NCBI GenBank assembly: GCA_023250585.1
Contig: JAHFAK010000032.1
Location: 1-19,164 of the forward strand
Origin: Deltaproteobacteria bacterium
GTDB lineage: Bacteria; Bdellovibrionota_F; JAHFAK01
Direction of reading: 5' to 3'
Length of the DNA: 19,164 nucleotides
The translations under genes were made by a program, and so were the position numbers. Under the pieces are notes generated by a model. The model made no database searches. It had not been told where the DNA came from and saw only the letters and a program-made list of their open reading frames with translations. The first letter of the stretch is position 1, and the number at the start of each line of letters is the position of its first letter. This document shows positions 1-8,666 of this stretch, piece by piece.

Positions 1-3
1 GGT

Positions 4-3000
4 ATGAAAAAAAGATATGCGCTGGTAACATCAACGTTAACGAAACTCTTTCTTGTCTCTCTTATTATTCTTTGTCTCTTTTCTGGAAAAGAACTATATG
101 CTTTCAATCATTTAGAAACTACAAAGATTGTATCCGTTATCAACGGAGAAATCTATAGTACTATATTCCCTACTCAAGATGAGGATCTTGCCTATGTGAA
201 TTTCCCTTTTAGTAAGGGCGATGAAAACACTCTTGAACTCAGAATTTATATTCAGGGAAATCCTCGAGAACTACCCGAAAAATTAATATTAAGAACTAAT
301 TTGAATATAGAAATTAAAAGATTGAACGAAATCATTGAAACACTCTACACTTTGGTATCTGAGGATACGAGAAAAGAGCTCCTTGTTGAATTACGAGAAA
401 TTCTTCGTGCGGGACTCTTTGAAACTCGAATACCATCGAACGAATTAAAAATAGAAAAAGGAGAATTGTATTACTCATTCATCTTAAAACCTACGACAAG
501 TCAATTTGCTCGAGGATTTATTGAAAGTACAGGAGGTAAGAAAATTATGTTAGGTCTTTCTCGTCATAATACATTGCTTCCAGAATTTACAATGAAATTC
601 TATAAAAGAGAATTAACTCATGGAGTAGGAGTTTATGGTTTTAATATTAACTATGCCAAACCAGCGGACAGAGACGAAGAAGCTACTCAAATTCCTATTT
701 TTAACACAGCCCTTCTCAATCGATTGTACCTGAGTAAACTTCAAGTGGATGATGCAAAAAAGCTCCTCAGTCAAATAATCAAGGGGTTTTTGGAACAATT
801 AAGCTGGCCAAACGAAGGGTTGCTTGCAAAACGAGGGCTTCTCTTAACAAACGATAACACGAGGTTCGTTTTGAATGGGTACTATAATGGAGAAGTACGT
901 ATAGACGACTTACCCATTTCTTTTCATGAATTTTTACTAAATTTTCAACGCCAGGAATTACTTTCAATGATTGAAAAGTACTGGCAAAAATCATTGATGA
1001 ATGAAGAAGCCTTTTTATTACTCAAAAAAGCCTTTGGAGAACCTATCAATGAAGAAGCAGTTCCGTATGAAAACATATATACGTATCGTGTTGTAAAAGC
1101 TCCGGATGGTCAACCACTCCAGATCCCTGATTTTTATGAAACAAGTTTAGCAGTAACTACAGAGCAACTGGAGTTTGGTTTCAGCCATGTCTGGATTAAT
1201 CCTGGCGAATTTGAGAATGATAATAGAATTCCGGTGAACCCACTTACTTTTAATCTTAAAGACAAAGATAGAAGAGCTCATACAGTTTTTTGGGGATTAA
1301 GTGTCTCTGAGTTTCCTGCGGCTCTCATGTTGTATTCTCCTCGTGCAAGCCGAGGAAGCTCATTATTTGGTTCGAATGATGCACTCCAAAAAGCATTTGC
1401 TGCCTATAGAAAAAGTGGACTCGTTCCCATTATAGATTGGCCGGATCCTCATCACATAGCTCAAGTCGAGGGTTATGAGTTATCGGGGAGCGAAACATTA
1501 TACCGAAACCTTGATGAAGTGCTTAGGTTATTTGGTTATAGCAGAAAAGGACCTCACCCCATCAACATTCAAAATGATATCATCATAGATGAAGAAGGAC
1601 ATGAGATTCCCTTCTATCAATTGACTATGGCAAAGGGTCCATCTATTGATGAGGATTTAATCATAACTGAGTCCTACCCCAGAATGTCAGAAAAACCAGG
1701 AGCCCCGAATGAAATTGGGCATGGTCCATATTATAGTTCTCAGAGGGGTAATGATATATTCATGAGTTGGGGTAATGTTAATACACCCAAAACAGAAGAT
1801 GAATTGGTGAAGCTCCTATTTTGCCTTGCTAAACTAGATTTTTTAAGAACTATTACTGGTGGAAATTTAGATCAAAAATTTATTGTTCGCATTGATGCAC
1901 TACCCGCGTATTCTCATTTTAGGGAGACTTCTGGTAGGCCTCTTATTGAAGGGCTTTCTAATGTAGTACTCGCGGTATTTCCAAATTCACTTATTATGGG
2001 TGAAATCGTCGGTATGTTTACCGAGGAACAAATTACTCGTTATGCGAAATGGGTACATATCGTACAAGGTGCTCCTCTTGGTGCACTCAATACAGGGAGA
2101 TATGCCGAAACAGCGGCCCCAGGTCTTTATAAGAATGAAGGATCTCTGAGTAATGCGGAGACCATTCTTTTTGCAGCAAGCTTTATGAGCAGAGCTGGAA
2201 CTCCCGCTCCATTCAGAGACGTTACTGACCAAAAAGGTGCTGGTGCTACTTATAAAAGAGATTTTGTTGATAAGAAAGGTAATCCGGTAACGCGAGGAGA
2301 TTACCATGATAGCGCAAGCCTTTTTCCTAATTATATTTCACGAGGTTCAATTGGTCCTCGTGAAGTTGTAGCCAATAGGATGGGGCATAAAATTATAAAA
2401 GATCAACACCCATTCCAAACATTAGGCAGTTGGGCTTTCTATGCACTGGGAGGAGACGGTATTGCAATGACACTCCCAGGTCAATTTATTTGTAATCCAT
2501 GTCCGCAAGATTGGCAGGTATCAAATAAAGAAGGTGTATTTTTTATGCCACGAGATGATAAATATATAGTCCAAACTCTTGGACTTTCACCTGAGGAAGC
2601 AGAAGAAACAGAGGCTATCCGAGCATCAATACGAGAAATATCTGAGACATTTCATAAAAATTTTATACTATTTTATGCGTATATTCAGGAAAAAAAAGAT
2701 TTTACGGTTATTCCCATTAAACGATTAAGCGCGGATGGAAAGCTTATAGGTAAACTTCATATATCTCCTGCGTCTGGTTACTTTTTTCATTTTCTTAACA
2801 CTGATTTTCCCACTTTTTCGTTCCACCTTGATTTTGAAAAGCATCCTCACCCGAGAACTCCTCAGGAGACACCTCATATATCAGAAGAAGAATTCGCGTT
2901 ATTATTGAATGCAGCAAATAAATTTGGGGATCATTTAGTAGAATTGCCGTTGGGTATACCGAGAACCGATAGTTTAGCTGCTTCAATGCACCTTAAAAAA

Positions 3001-3222
3001 GAAAATGGATTTCTTATACTTGAGTTTAATCCGAGAACGAGAGGATATATTGACCATTATGAAACACTCATTGTAATGAATAGTGAATTACTCAATGGAT
3101 ACTATGAATATAAAAAAGAAAATGGAGAAAAAATAGTTGAAGCATCAAAGCATTTAGAAGAAGAAAAGAGAGCCTATGAAGAGGACAAGTTAAAAAAAGT
3201 ACGGAACTGTATAATATTTTAA
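4..3222 (+). CDS. Secreted protein with a divergent GH13 (alpha-amylase-like) core, probably not a standard hydrolase
   Basis: This is a 1072-residue protein with a Sec signal peptide (basic MKKR, hydrophobic residues 13-28, likely cleavage after about residue 33, LYA). Residues 34-430 match nothing I recognise. Residues about 440-760 follow the GH13 barrel order. A region I-like VPIIDWPDPHH has D478 and H483 at canonical spacing, but P482 replaces the usual Asn. A GNVN stretch lies at 590-593. Region II is VRIDALP, with R629 and the nucleophile position D631. Region III is MGEI, with the acid/base position E667. The AGTPAPFRD segment at 731-739 resembles the GTPxIYYGDE segment after region IV. 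No Asp occurs between 667 and 739, so the region IV Asp appears to be missing. The C-terminal 220 residues look beta-rich. The protein may be a glucan-binding or altered-activity member. It is first in a plus-strand series with an unknown membrane protein and malK. The region upstream of the ATG lies outside the window. The GH13 assignment rests on motif reading only. Confidence 0.62.
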   Translation: MKKRYALVTSTLTKLFLVSLIILCLFSGKELYAFNHLETTKIVSVINGEIYSTIFPTQDEDLAYVNFPFSKGDENTLELRIYIQGNPRELPEKLILRTNLNIEIKRLNEIIETLYTLVSEDTRKELLVELREILRAGLFETRIPSNELKIEKGELYYSFILKPTTSQFARGFIESTGGKKIMLGLSRHNTLLPEFTMKFYKRELTHGVGVYGFNINYAKPADRDEEATQIPIFNTALLNRLYLSKLQVDDAKKLLSQIIKGFLEQLSWPNEGLLAKRGLLLTNDNTRFVLNGYYNGEVRIDDLPISFHEFLLNFQRQELLSMIEKYWQKSLMNEEAFLLLKKAFGEPINEEAVPYENIYTYRVVKAPDGQPLQIPDFYETSLAVTTEQLEFGFSHVWINPGEFENDNRIPVNPLTFNLKDKDRRAHTVFWGLSVSEFPAALMLYSPRASRGSSLFGSNDALQKAFAAYRKSGLVPIIDWPDPHHIAQVEGYELSGSETLYRNLDEVLRLFGYSRKGPHPINIQNDIIIDEEGHEIPFYQLTMAKGPSIDEDLIITESYPRMSEKPGAPNEIGHGPYYSSQRGNDIFMSWGNVNTPKTEDELVKLLFCLAKLDFLRTITGGNLDQKFIVRIDALPAYSHFRETSGRPLIEGLSNVVLAVFPNSLIMGEIVGMFTEEQITRYAKWVHIVQGAPLGALNTGRYAETAAPGLYKNEGSLSNAETILFAASFMSRAGTPAPFRDVTDQKGAGATYKRDFVDKKGNPVTRGDYHDSASLFPNYISRGSIGPREVVANRMGHKIIKDQHPFQTLGSWAFYALGGDGIAMTLPGQFICNPCPQDWQVSNKEGVFFMPRDDKYIVQTLGLSPEEAEETEAIRASIREISETFHKNFILFYAYIQEKKDFTVIPIKRLSADGKLIGKLHISPASGYFFHFLNTDFPTFSFHLDFEKHPHPRTPQETPHISEEEFALLLNAANKFGDHLVELPLGIPRTDSLAASMHLKKENGFLILEFNPRTRGYIDHYETLIVMNSELLNGYYEYKKENGEKIVEASKHLEEEKRAYEEDKLKKVRNCIIF

Positions 3223-3265
3223 CTTAAGTAACTTGAAGATAGAATGCTTTTTTAACGAGGGGAAA

Positions 3266-5032
3266 ATGTATAATAAACAAACTCTTATCTTTTTTTTATT
3301 TTTTTATTCATTATGCGTAAGAGTTTTGGCTGATGACTCTGAACTTGAAAAACTACTTAAAATTAAATACAGCGGCTCTGAGGTTTTTTTTAGTGTTGGA
3401 GGAGATGGGTCCCTTGGTCATAATGAATTTATTGAACCTGAAAAAGTATCCATTAGAATACACGGGACAATAACGGATTTTCAAGATCCTAATTCACCAC
3501 AAGGAACTGTTGTTTTACATAAGCTATCTAATGTACCTGACACGTCAGCGTTTAAAAGAATTTCCTCACAGCAGTTTATTCAAAGAGTAGGAAATACCTT
3601 GCATGAACCACCAATAATAATTACTGAAGGATATATCCATCCTGATGATGAGCGCTTAATACGCCATCTCAAAGAAAAATATGGAGTTGATCCAATAGTA
3701 TTTGTAATTCCAGAGCCAGATCATCTTGATGAATGGATTTTGAAAATAAAAAAACGCGATGCTATTTCAGACGAAGAAATAACAAAACTCCTCTTAAAAG
3801 GAGAATTGAGAAAATTGATTGATAGAACACTAAAAACTGAAGATGAATTGCTTAAAAGAATACGCATTGATGACATCCGATGGATATTGTCAAAACTAGA
3901 AGAAGATACGCAATTGGATTCTAGAAGAATGCATGAATTGACGCATCTAAGGAGTTATTTTCAGGAATGTATTAACTCCAGGGAACATCTTTCTGAAGAA
4001 AAAAAAGCAGGTATTTCAGCGTTAGCGAATGTTAAAGATTTTTTTGTTCATCAATATAAAAAATCAAAATATATACGCGCTCCAATTACCATGGATGCGA
4101 TATTCGCAACAATACCAAGAGCATTAATTCCTTTCATTAATAGTAGTGTACTGCTTTTTATAAATAGAAATGAAGTAAGCTCAATTGAAAGAGGATTGTC
4201 GTATATTGCATTAAGTTTTGGATTTTCAGTTGGTTTCGGGTTGATATCACAGTCAGTACTGAATTGGATAAACTATTGGAGCGACTTTACTCGAGAAGGA
4301 TTAAGTCCAGCAATCAAAAGATTTAAAACGTATTTAGAGGATCAGGAAAGAAAATTAATCAATACACGAAGCGCACTAGAATCTACAAAAAATATTTTAA
4401 CAGCATTTAATCTTGCGCAATCTTCTTTAGTAAAAATTGGAAAATTAAGTGTACCTGTTTTACAATTGTTAAGTGCTCGAGGCGATGTATTGATTGCATG
4501 CCCATCTTTCGGCATATTTTGTGTTTATTTATCGCGACTCATTCTCGGTCCAATGGGTGAAACACATTCGGTTTTTACACTCTCAGGCGTTGGTATGGTT
4601 ATTTGGAATGTAGTTCTTGGAACTGTTGCTGGAGGTCCGTGGAACGAAATGATAACCCATTTACGGGCAGTGGGGAAAATTTCAAATAAATTAGCCATCT
4701 GGCTTGCTGCTTTAGATACCGTAAAGATGGAATTTGGAAGAGTCGCTGATTTTGGCTATCAAAAGCTCTATAATGTTATGCAAGTTATTTTTGCTACTAC
4801 TTTTTGGAGTACCCTTGCCATAACAAATTCACTCTACCCAAAATCCAATTCAACGTATGTAAAAGATTCAGCAAGTTTACGTTATCTTCAACAACTCTAT
4901 GAGAATTTCTCTCGTAATGAAGCCGTTATCAATGCACTCGAATGTAATAGATCAATCGATGAATCTAAGAAAGGTACAAACGGTTTAAAAAATACAATAA
5001 AGACCTTTTGTAGGAAGGTCTTCGGCAATTGA
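3266..5032 (+). CDS. Unknown exported, multi-spanning membrane protein
   Basis: This is a 588-residue protein of unknown function. The ATG at 3266 is chosen because GAGGGG lies just upstream and because it puts a clean signal peptide at the N-terminus (MYNKQ, hydrophobic core, VLA|DDSE). An upstream in-frame TTG at 3233 lacks both. After the signal peptide comes a charged region of about 240 residues, with a beta-rich first part (GGDGS near 45-49) and a helical, Glu/Lys-rich second part. Hydrophobic segments follow near 278-298, 310-334, 408-426, 436-455 and 500-520, so the C-terminal half is probably membrane-embedded. No catalytic motif, ATPase signature or known transporter motif was recognised. 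It lies 43 bp after the GH13-like gene and 42 bp before malK, all on one strand, which suggests co-transcription and a role connected with glucan uptake at the envelope. That role is inferred only from position. Confidence 0.8.
   Translation: MYNKQTLIFFLFFYSLCVRVLADDSELEKLLKIKYSGSEVFFSVGGDGSLGHNEFIEPEKVSIRIHGTITDFQDPNSPQGTVVLHKLSNVPDTSAFKRISSQQFIQRVGNTLHEPPIIITEGYIHPDDERLIRHLKEKYGVDPIVFVIPEPDHLDEWILKIKKRDAISDEEITKLLLKGELRKLIDRTLKTEDELLKRIRIDDIRWILSKLEEDTQLDSRRMHELTHLRSYFQECINSREHLSEEKKAGISALANVKDFFVHQYKKSKYIRAPITMDAIFATIPRALIPFINSSVLLFINRNEVSSIERGLSYIALSFGFSVGFGLISQSVLNWINYWSDFTREGLSPAIKRFKTYLEDQERKLINTRSALESTKNILTAFNLAQSSLVKIGKLSVPVLQLLSARGDVLIACPSFGIFCVYLSRLILGPMGETHSVFTLSGVGMVIWNVVLGTVAGGPWNEMITHLRAVGKISNKLAIWLAALDTVKMEFGRVADFGYQKLYNVMQVIFATTFWSTLAITNSLYPKSNSTYVKDSASLRYLQQLYENFSRNEAVINALECNRSIDESKKGTNGLKNTIKTFCRKVFGN
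5000..5022 (+). other. Perfect 8-bp hairpin at the 3' end of the membrane-protein gene
   Basis: AAGACCTT and AAGGTCTT pair perfectly around a 7-nt loop, overlapping the last codons before the stop at 5030-5032. No T-run follows, so it is not a standard intrinsic terminator. It could modulate read-through or mRNA stability before malK. Confidence 0.4.
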
Positions 5033-5074
5033 TTGTTGAAATATCTGCGTATTCTGATACTATTAAGGACTCTT

Positions 5075-6175
5075 ATGGCATGTGTAACACTCAAGAATAT
5101 TAATAAGTCTTTTGGAAAAATACAGGTTATTCATGAATTCAGTTTAGATATCGCTGATGGAGAGTTTGTCGTCTTTGTTGGACCATCAGGATGTGGGAAA
5201 ACGACATTACTACGAATGGTTGCTGGACTTGAAGACATAACTAAAGGAGAAATGTATATAGATGGTCAGCTCGTAAATAACATTGAACCAAAAGATCGTC
5301 GGATTGCGATGGTCTTTCAGAATTATGCACTGTACCCACATCTATCAGTAAGAAAAAATATTGAATTTGGATTAAAAATGCGCAGGTTTCCGAAAAAAGA
5401 GATTCAAGAAAAAGTTCTATGGGTATCACAATTACTGAAGATTGAAAATCTCTTAGATCGTAAACCAAAAGAACTATCGGGAGGCCAAAGGCAGCGTGTT
5501 GCTATGGGGAGAGCTATTGCACGTGAACCAAAAGTTTTTTTATTCGATGAACCTTTATCCAATCTTGATGCAGATTTACGGGTAACAATTCGTACCCAAA
5601 TAGCAAAACTCCATAATGACCTCAAGATTACAACTATTTATGTAACACATGATCAAACAGAGGCAATGACGTTGGCGCATAGATTAGTCATTATTAATGA
5701 GGGGATTATTCAACAGGTTGGATCCCCCATGGAAGTTTATCATAACCCAGTTAATCAATTTGTCGCTGGTTTTGTTGGGACCCCACAAATGAATTTTATA
5801 AGCATGGCACCTTCTTTTCAGGATACTACTATTCACTTTAAAAGGAGAGACTTTTCATTTTCACTTTCTAGCGAACGGTATGAACGATTACGGGTATATG
5901 AAAATCGGGCAATCATCGTTGGTATTCGACCTGAATTTATCAAAATATATCCTCAAAATGAACGTTATCCCATACAGCTGAGTGCAACTATAGAAGTTAA
6001 AGAGCTGCTTGGCCATGAGACTTTATATTCTATAAGTATTGGAGAGGAAAAGAAGTTATTCACTCGTTCATTCCCTTTTGAAGATTATCCCGTTGGCGAT
6101 GTTATCCCTGTTTCATTTCAGGAAGACAGACTTCTCTTTTTTGACAAAGAAACGCAAAAACGTATTTATATATAG
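5075..6175 (+). CDS. malK: Sugar ABC transporter ATP-binding subunit (MalK/UgpC/MsmX family)
   Basis: This 366-residue ATPase would power maltodextrin import at the cytoplasmic face of MalFG. The ATG at 5075 is chosen over an in-frame TTG at 5033 because AAGGA sits 5 nt upstream and the protein then begins with the family-typical MACVTLKNINKSFG. All nucleotide-binding elements are intact: Walker A GPSGCGKT (36-43), Q-loop Q82, signature LSGGQRQ (134-140), Walker B FLFDEP with D158 and E159, D-loop LSNLDA, and switch H192. Residues from about 235 to the end form the OB/TOBE regulatory domain typical of sugar-porter ATPases (VGTPQMNF, later GIRPEF). Length is normal for MalK. It lies on the strand opposite malEFG, and its stop is only 5 bp from the stop of the amylase gene. 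Partnering with MalFG is inferred because no other sugar permease is in view. A shared ATPase serving several porters (MsmX-like) is equally possible. Confidence 0.93.
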   Translation: MACVTLKNINKSFGKIQVIHEFSLDIADGEFVVFVGPSGCGKTTLLRMVAGLEDITKGEMYIDGQLVNNIEPKDRRIAMVFQNYALYPHLSVRKNIEFGLKMRRFPKKEIQEKVLWVSQLLKIENLLDRKPKELSGGQRQRVAMGRAIAREPKVFLFDEPLSNLDADLRVTIRTQIAKLHNDLKITTIYVTHDQTEAMTLAHRLVIINEGIIQQVGSPMEVYHNPVNQFVAGFVGTPQMNFISMAPSFQDTTIHFKRRDFSFSLSSERYERLRVYENRAIIVGIRPEFIKIYPQNERYPIQLSATIEVKELLGHETLYSISIGEEKKLFTRSFPFEDYPVGDVIPVSFQEDRLLFFDKETQKRIYI

Positions 6176-6180
6176 ACATC

Positions 6181-7782
6181 CTATTCGATTATTTGATCGT
6201 ATCTGCTATAGCCATTAGCGGGGATAACAATATTCGGTTTTAAAATGAATACTTCATAAGGAGGAATACCTAATTCTAAGGTTCCGGCATGTACAATAAA
6301 ACTTTTTTTCGATAGTAAATCGTTGAGTTCAGTATAATCTTGTATTTTACTTTCAGGTATTTGAATAAATTCTTGTATTTTTTTATTGGTTGGATTCATT
6401 ATTATGAGAATACATTCATGTATTGAATCTGTGGTACGCATAAAAGCAAAGCTCGTTTTGCTTGTAAGTTTTCGAAAGTTACCATAGCGTAAAGCTGGTT
6501 CACTTTTTCGAATGTGGATTAACCTTTTAAACAAGGTATATATTGAATTGGTGTTCTTTACTAAATCCCATCGCATTGGAGCTCTTTGGGCTGGGTCCTC
6601 GGCGCCTTTCATTCCAACTTCACTTCCATAATATATACACGGAGATCCCGGTAAGGTAAGTTGCAACACCTGAGCAAGTTTTATTTGAAAGGGCTTTTTG
6701 AGTATACTAGAAAGACGTTGTGTATCGTAATTATCCAGAACGATCCATGATTTTAAGATATTTTCTATTCCCGCATCGTGAATCATTTCTTCCCACATAT
6801 CGAGAGCTATTGGTCCCGAGATTTTTCCTTCTATCAAAGCAAGTATAAGTTGGCGTGCATGCATATTAATAATGCCATCAACAACAGTAAGCCACTTTTC
6901 TGGATAATTATACGTTTCTCCAATCGTTATGCTATCTGATTTTGCCGAATGAGCGGCAAGGGTAATTTTTTTGAGGGTAGAAAATCCAATATCATGGGCT
7001 ACATCAAGCCTCCATCCATCGATATTTTCATTGCGAAGGTAGGATTGAAGAATAGAATTTTGATCTAAAAATATATATTTTTGAACTGATTCATGGAGAA
7101 GATTCAGTTCTGGTAAACTCTTTGCATTACTCCATCCGATATAGGTATTATCCTGGGTAAATTTGAAAAAATCTCGGTAGGTACTTTGTTTGTTTTTTAA
7201 TGCATCAATAAACAGGGGGCTTTTATCACCCATATGATTAAAAACACCATCCAGAATAACACGCATTCCTTTTTTGTGAAGAACTTTAATGAGTTCAACA
7301 AGTTCCTCATGAGTTCCATAGGCAGGATCTATTTTTATATAATCAATCGTATCATATTTGTGATTAGTAAAAGCATGAAAAATAGGATGGAAATAGATAA
7401 CCTCGATCCCTAATTCTTTGAGATAGGACAACTTCTTTTTAAAACTTGCAAAATCGCCTCCCCAAAATTCTGTTTCATGGGACCAAACACTATACTTTTC
7501 TAAGTATTGTCCTTTCTTAGGTTTATCATTCCATGAGGTGTGTAATTTCTTTGGTGAGGGATAGAGGTATTTTTTTTTCTCTACATTTTCTGGTTGTGAA
7601 AATCTATCGAGAAAAACTTCATAGACAATATGGCCGATTCTCCAATCATTTTTTCGTTTTACAAAAAGGTCTTTTTCGTTAGATTGAATCATAGAGTGAG
7701 CACTTTTTAGGGTAATAAGTATATTTAATAAGAAGAGGAGATAGAAAGTCAATTTAAAATCCGAGTTGCATTGATGTTTCAT
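6181..7782 (-). CDS. Secreted alpha-amylase, GH13, neopullulanase/cyclomaltodextrinase-like
   Basis: This 533-residue glycoside hydrolase is predicted to cleave alpha-1,4-glucans outside the cytoplasm. The ATG at 7782 overlaps the malG stop as ATGA and begins a signal peptide (MKHQ, hydrophobic core, cleavage near AHS), so longer readings starting near 7893 are rejected. Barrel motifs, numbered from this start, are: region I VILDGVFNH (D178, N182, H183), region II GWRLDVAHD (R258, nucleophile D260), region III ITIGETYN (acid/base E289), and region IV LDNYDTQR (D353), where Tyr replaces the usual His. The HKYDTIDYIKIDPAYGT stretch and PELN before region II resemble maltogenic amylases and neopullulanases. 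PGSPCIYYGSEVGMKG follows region IV. The N-terminal carbohydrate-binding domain typical of true neopullulanases is mostly absent. As the last gene of malE-malF-malG, it would make the dextrins that this porter imports. Confidence 0.92.
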   Translation of the reverse strand: MKHQCNSDFKLTFYLLFLLNILITLKSAHSMIQSNEKDLFVKRKNDWRIGHIVYEVFLDRFSQPENVEKKKYLYPSPKKLHTSWNDKPKKGQYLEKYSVWSHETEFWGGDFASFKKKLSYLKELGIEVIYFHPIFHAFTNHKYDTIDYIKIDPAYGTHEELVELIKVLHKKGMRVILDGVFNHMGDKSPLFIDALKNKQSTYRDFFKFTQDNTYIGWSNAKSLPELNLLHESVQKYIFLDQNSILQSYLRNENIDGWRLDVAHDIGFSTLKKITLAAHSAKSDSITIGETYNYPEKWLTVVDGIINMHARQLILALIEGKISGPIALDMWEEMIHDAGIENILKSWIVLDNYDTQRLSSILKKPFQIKLAQVLQLTLPGSPCIYYGSEVGMKGAEDPAQRAPMRWDLVKNTNSIYTLFKRLIHIRKSEPALRYGNFRKLTSKTSFAFMRTTDSIHECILIIMNPTNKKIQEFIQIPESKIQDYTELNDLLSKKSFIVHAGTLELGIPPYEVFILKPNIVIPANGYSRYDQIIE

Positions 7783-8666
7783 TCTTTCACACTTCCTTTT
7801 GTTAATCCTTGCACAAGAAATTTTTGAGTAATCATGAAAATGATAACAATGGGGAGTCCTCCAAGAATTGTTGCCGCGGCAAATTTTCCCCATCGTATAT
7901 CATAAGCAGAAATAAATTCGCGCATCCCTACTGCAAACGTTAGGAGCTTTGGATCTTTGATGAGTATAGAAGGTATGACAAAATCTGAAAACACGGTAAT
8001 AAAAACCAAAATAAAAATAACAACGAGCATGGGTAGTGCTAACGGAAGTATTATTGAGTAAAATATAGTAAACTCTTTACAACCATCAATCATTGCAGCT
8101 TCAACAATAGATTTAGGGATCGTGCTAAAATAACTCTTTGTTAACCAAATAAAGAATGGAGTCATCCCGAGATAGGTAAGAATAAGACCAGCATGAGTAT
8201 CGAGTCCAAACCATGGGAAAAAAGTTCCGAGTTTTGAAAGAAGTAAAAATAAGGCAACCATACCCATCATCGAAGGAAACATTTGTAAGATAATAAGCGA
8301 AATCAAAAAATATTTTTTCCCGAAAAAAGTAAACCGGTAGAGGCCATAGGCAGCTAAAGTGCAAATAAAAAGAACAATGGCTGCAGTAATAGAAGCAATT
8401 TTTATGCTATTCTTAAACCATATGATGAAAGGATATGGGGACCTCACTACTTCTTGTGTTACTGTATTGATATAGTCTATTCCTAAAATATATTTCCAAT
8501 TATCTAAACTGAAATTTTGTACCGAAAATTCAATTACTAAGGTATCAGAACTTTCAAAGGAAGTTATCATAATGAAATATACTGGATACAATACAATCAA
8601 GAGGAAAAAAAGAAGTATAAGATTCGAACAAATTGCTATGGATTTTTTTTTGATTCGGTTCAACAT
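7779..8666 (-). CDS. malG: Maltodextrin ABC transporter permease MalG
   Basis: This 295-residue inner-membrane permease is of the binding-protein-dependent sugar type. Hydrophobic segments lie near 13-35, 86-110, 118-142, 157-178, 203-225 and close to the C-terminus, giving the usual six-helix plan. The cytoplasmic EAA loop (EAAMIDGCKEF, residues 189-199, continuing to LPLALP) is the docking site for the ATPase. The C-terminal GLTKGSVKE matches the typical MalG ending (GLTxGxVK). Its start overlaps the malF stop as TAATG, and its stop overlaps the amylase start as ATGA, so translation of the three genes is probably coupled. Nothing looks truncated. The sugar is inferred from MalE, from MalF and from the downstream amylase. 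Confidence 0.92.
   Translation of the reverse strand: MLNRIKKKSIAICSNLILLFFLLIVLYPVYFIMITSFESSDTLVIEFSVQNFSLDNWKYILGIDYINTVTQEVVRSPYPFIIWFKNSIKIASITAAIVLFICTLAAYGLYRFTFFGKKYFLISLIILQMFPSMMGMVALFLLLSKLGTFFPWFGLDTHAGLILTYLGMTPFFIWLTKSYFSTIPKSIVEAAMIDGCKEFTIFYSIILPLALPMLVVIFILVFITVFSDFVIPSILIKDPKLLTFAVGMREFISAYDIRWGKFAAATILGGLPIVIIFMITQKFLVQGLTKGSVKE

Noticed and set aside
3233-3265. TTG start adding eleven residues to the membrane protein
   Set aside because: The ATG at 3266 has GAGGGG upstream and gives a proper signal peptide; the extension would place charged residues in front of it.
7783-7893. Upstream start adding 37 residues to the amylase
   Set aside because: It would lie fully inside malG; the ATGA overlap and signal peptide at 7782 mark the true start.
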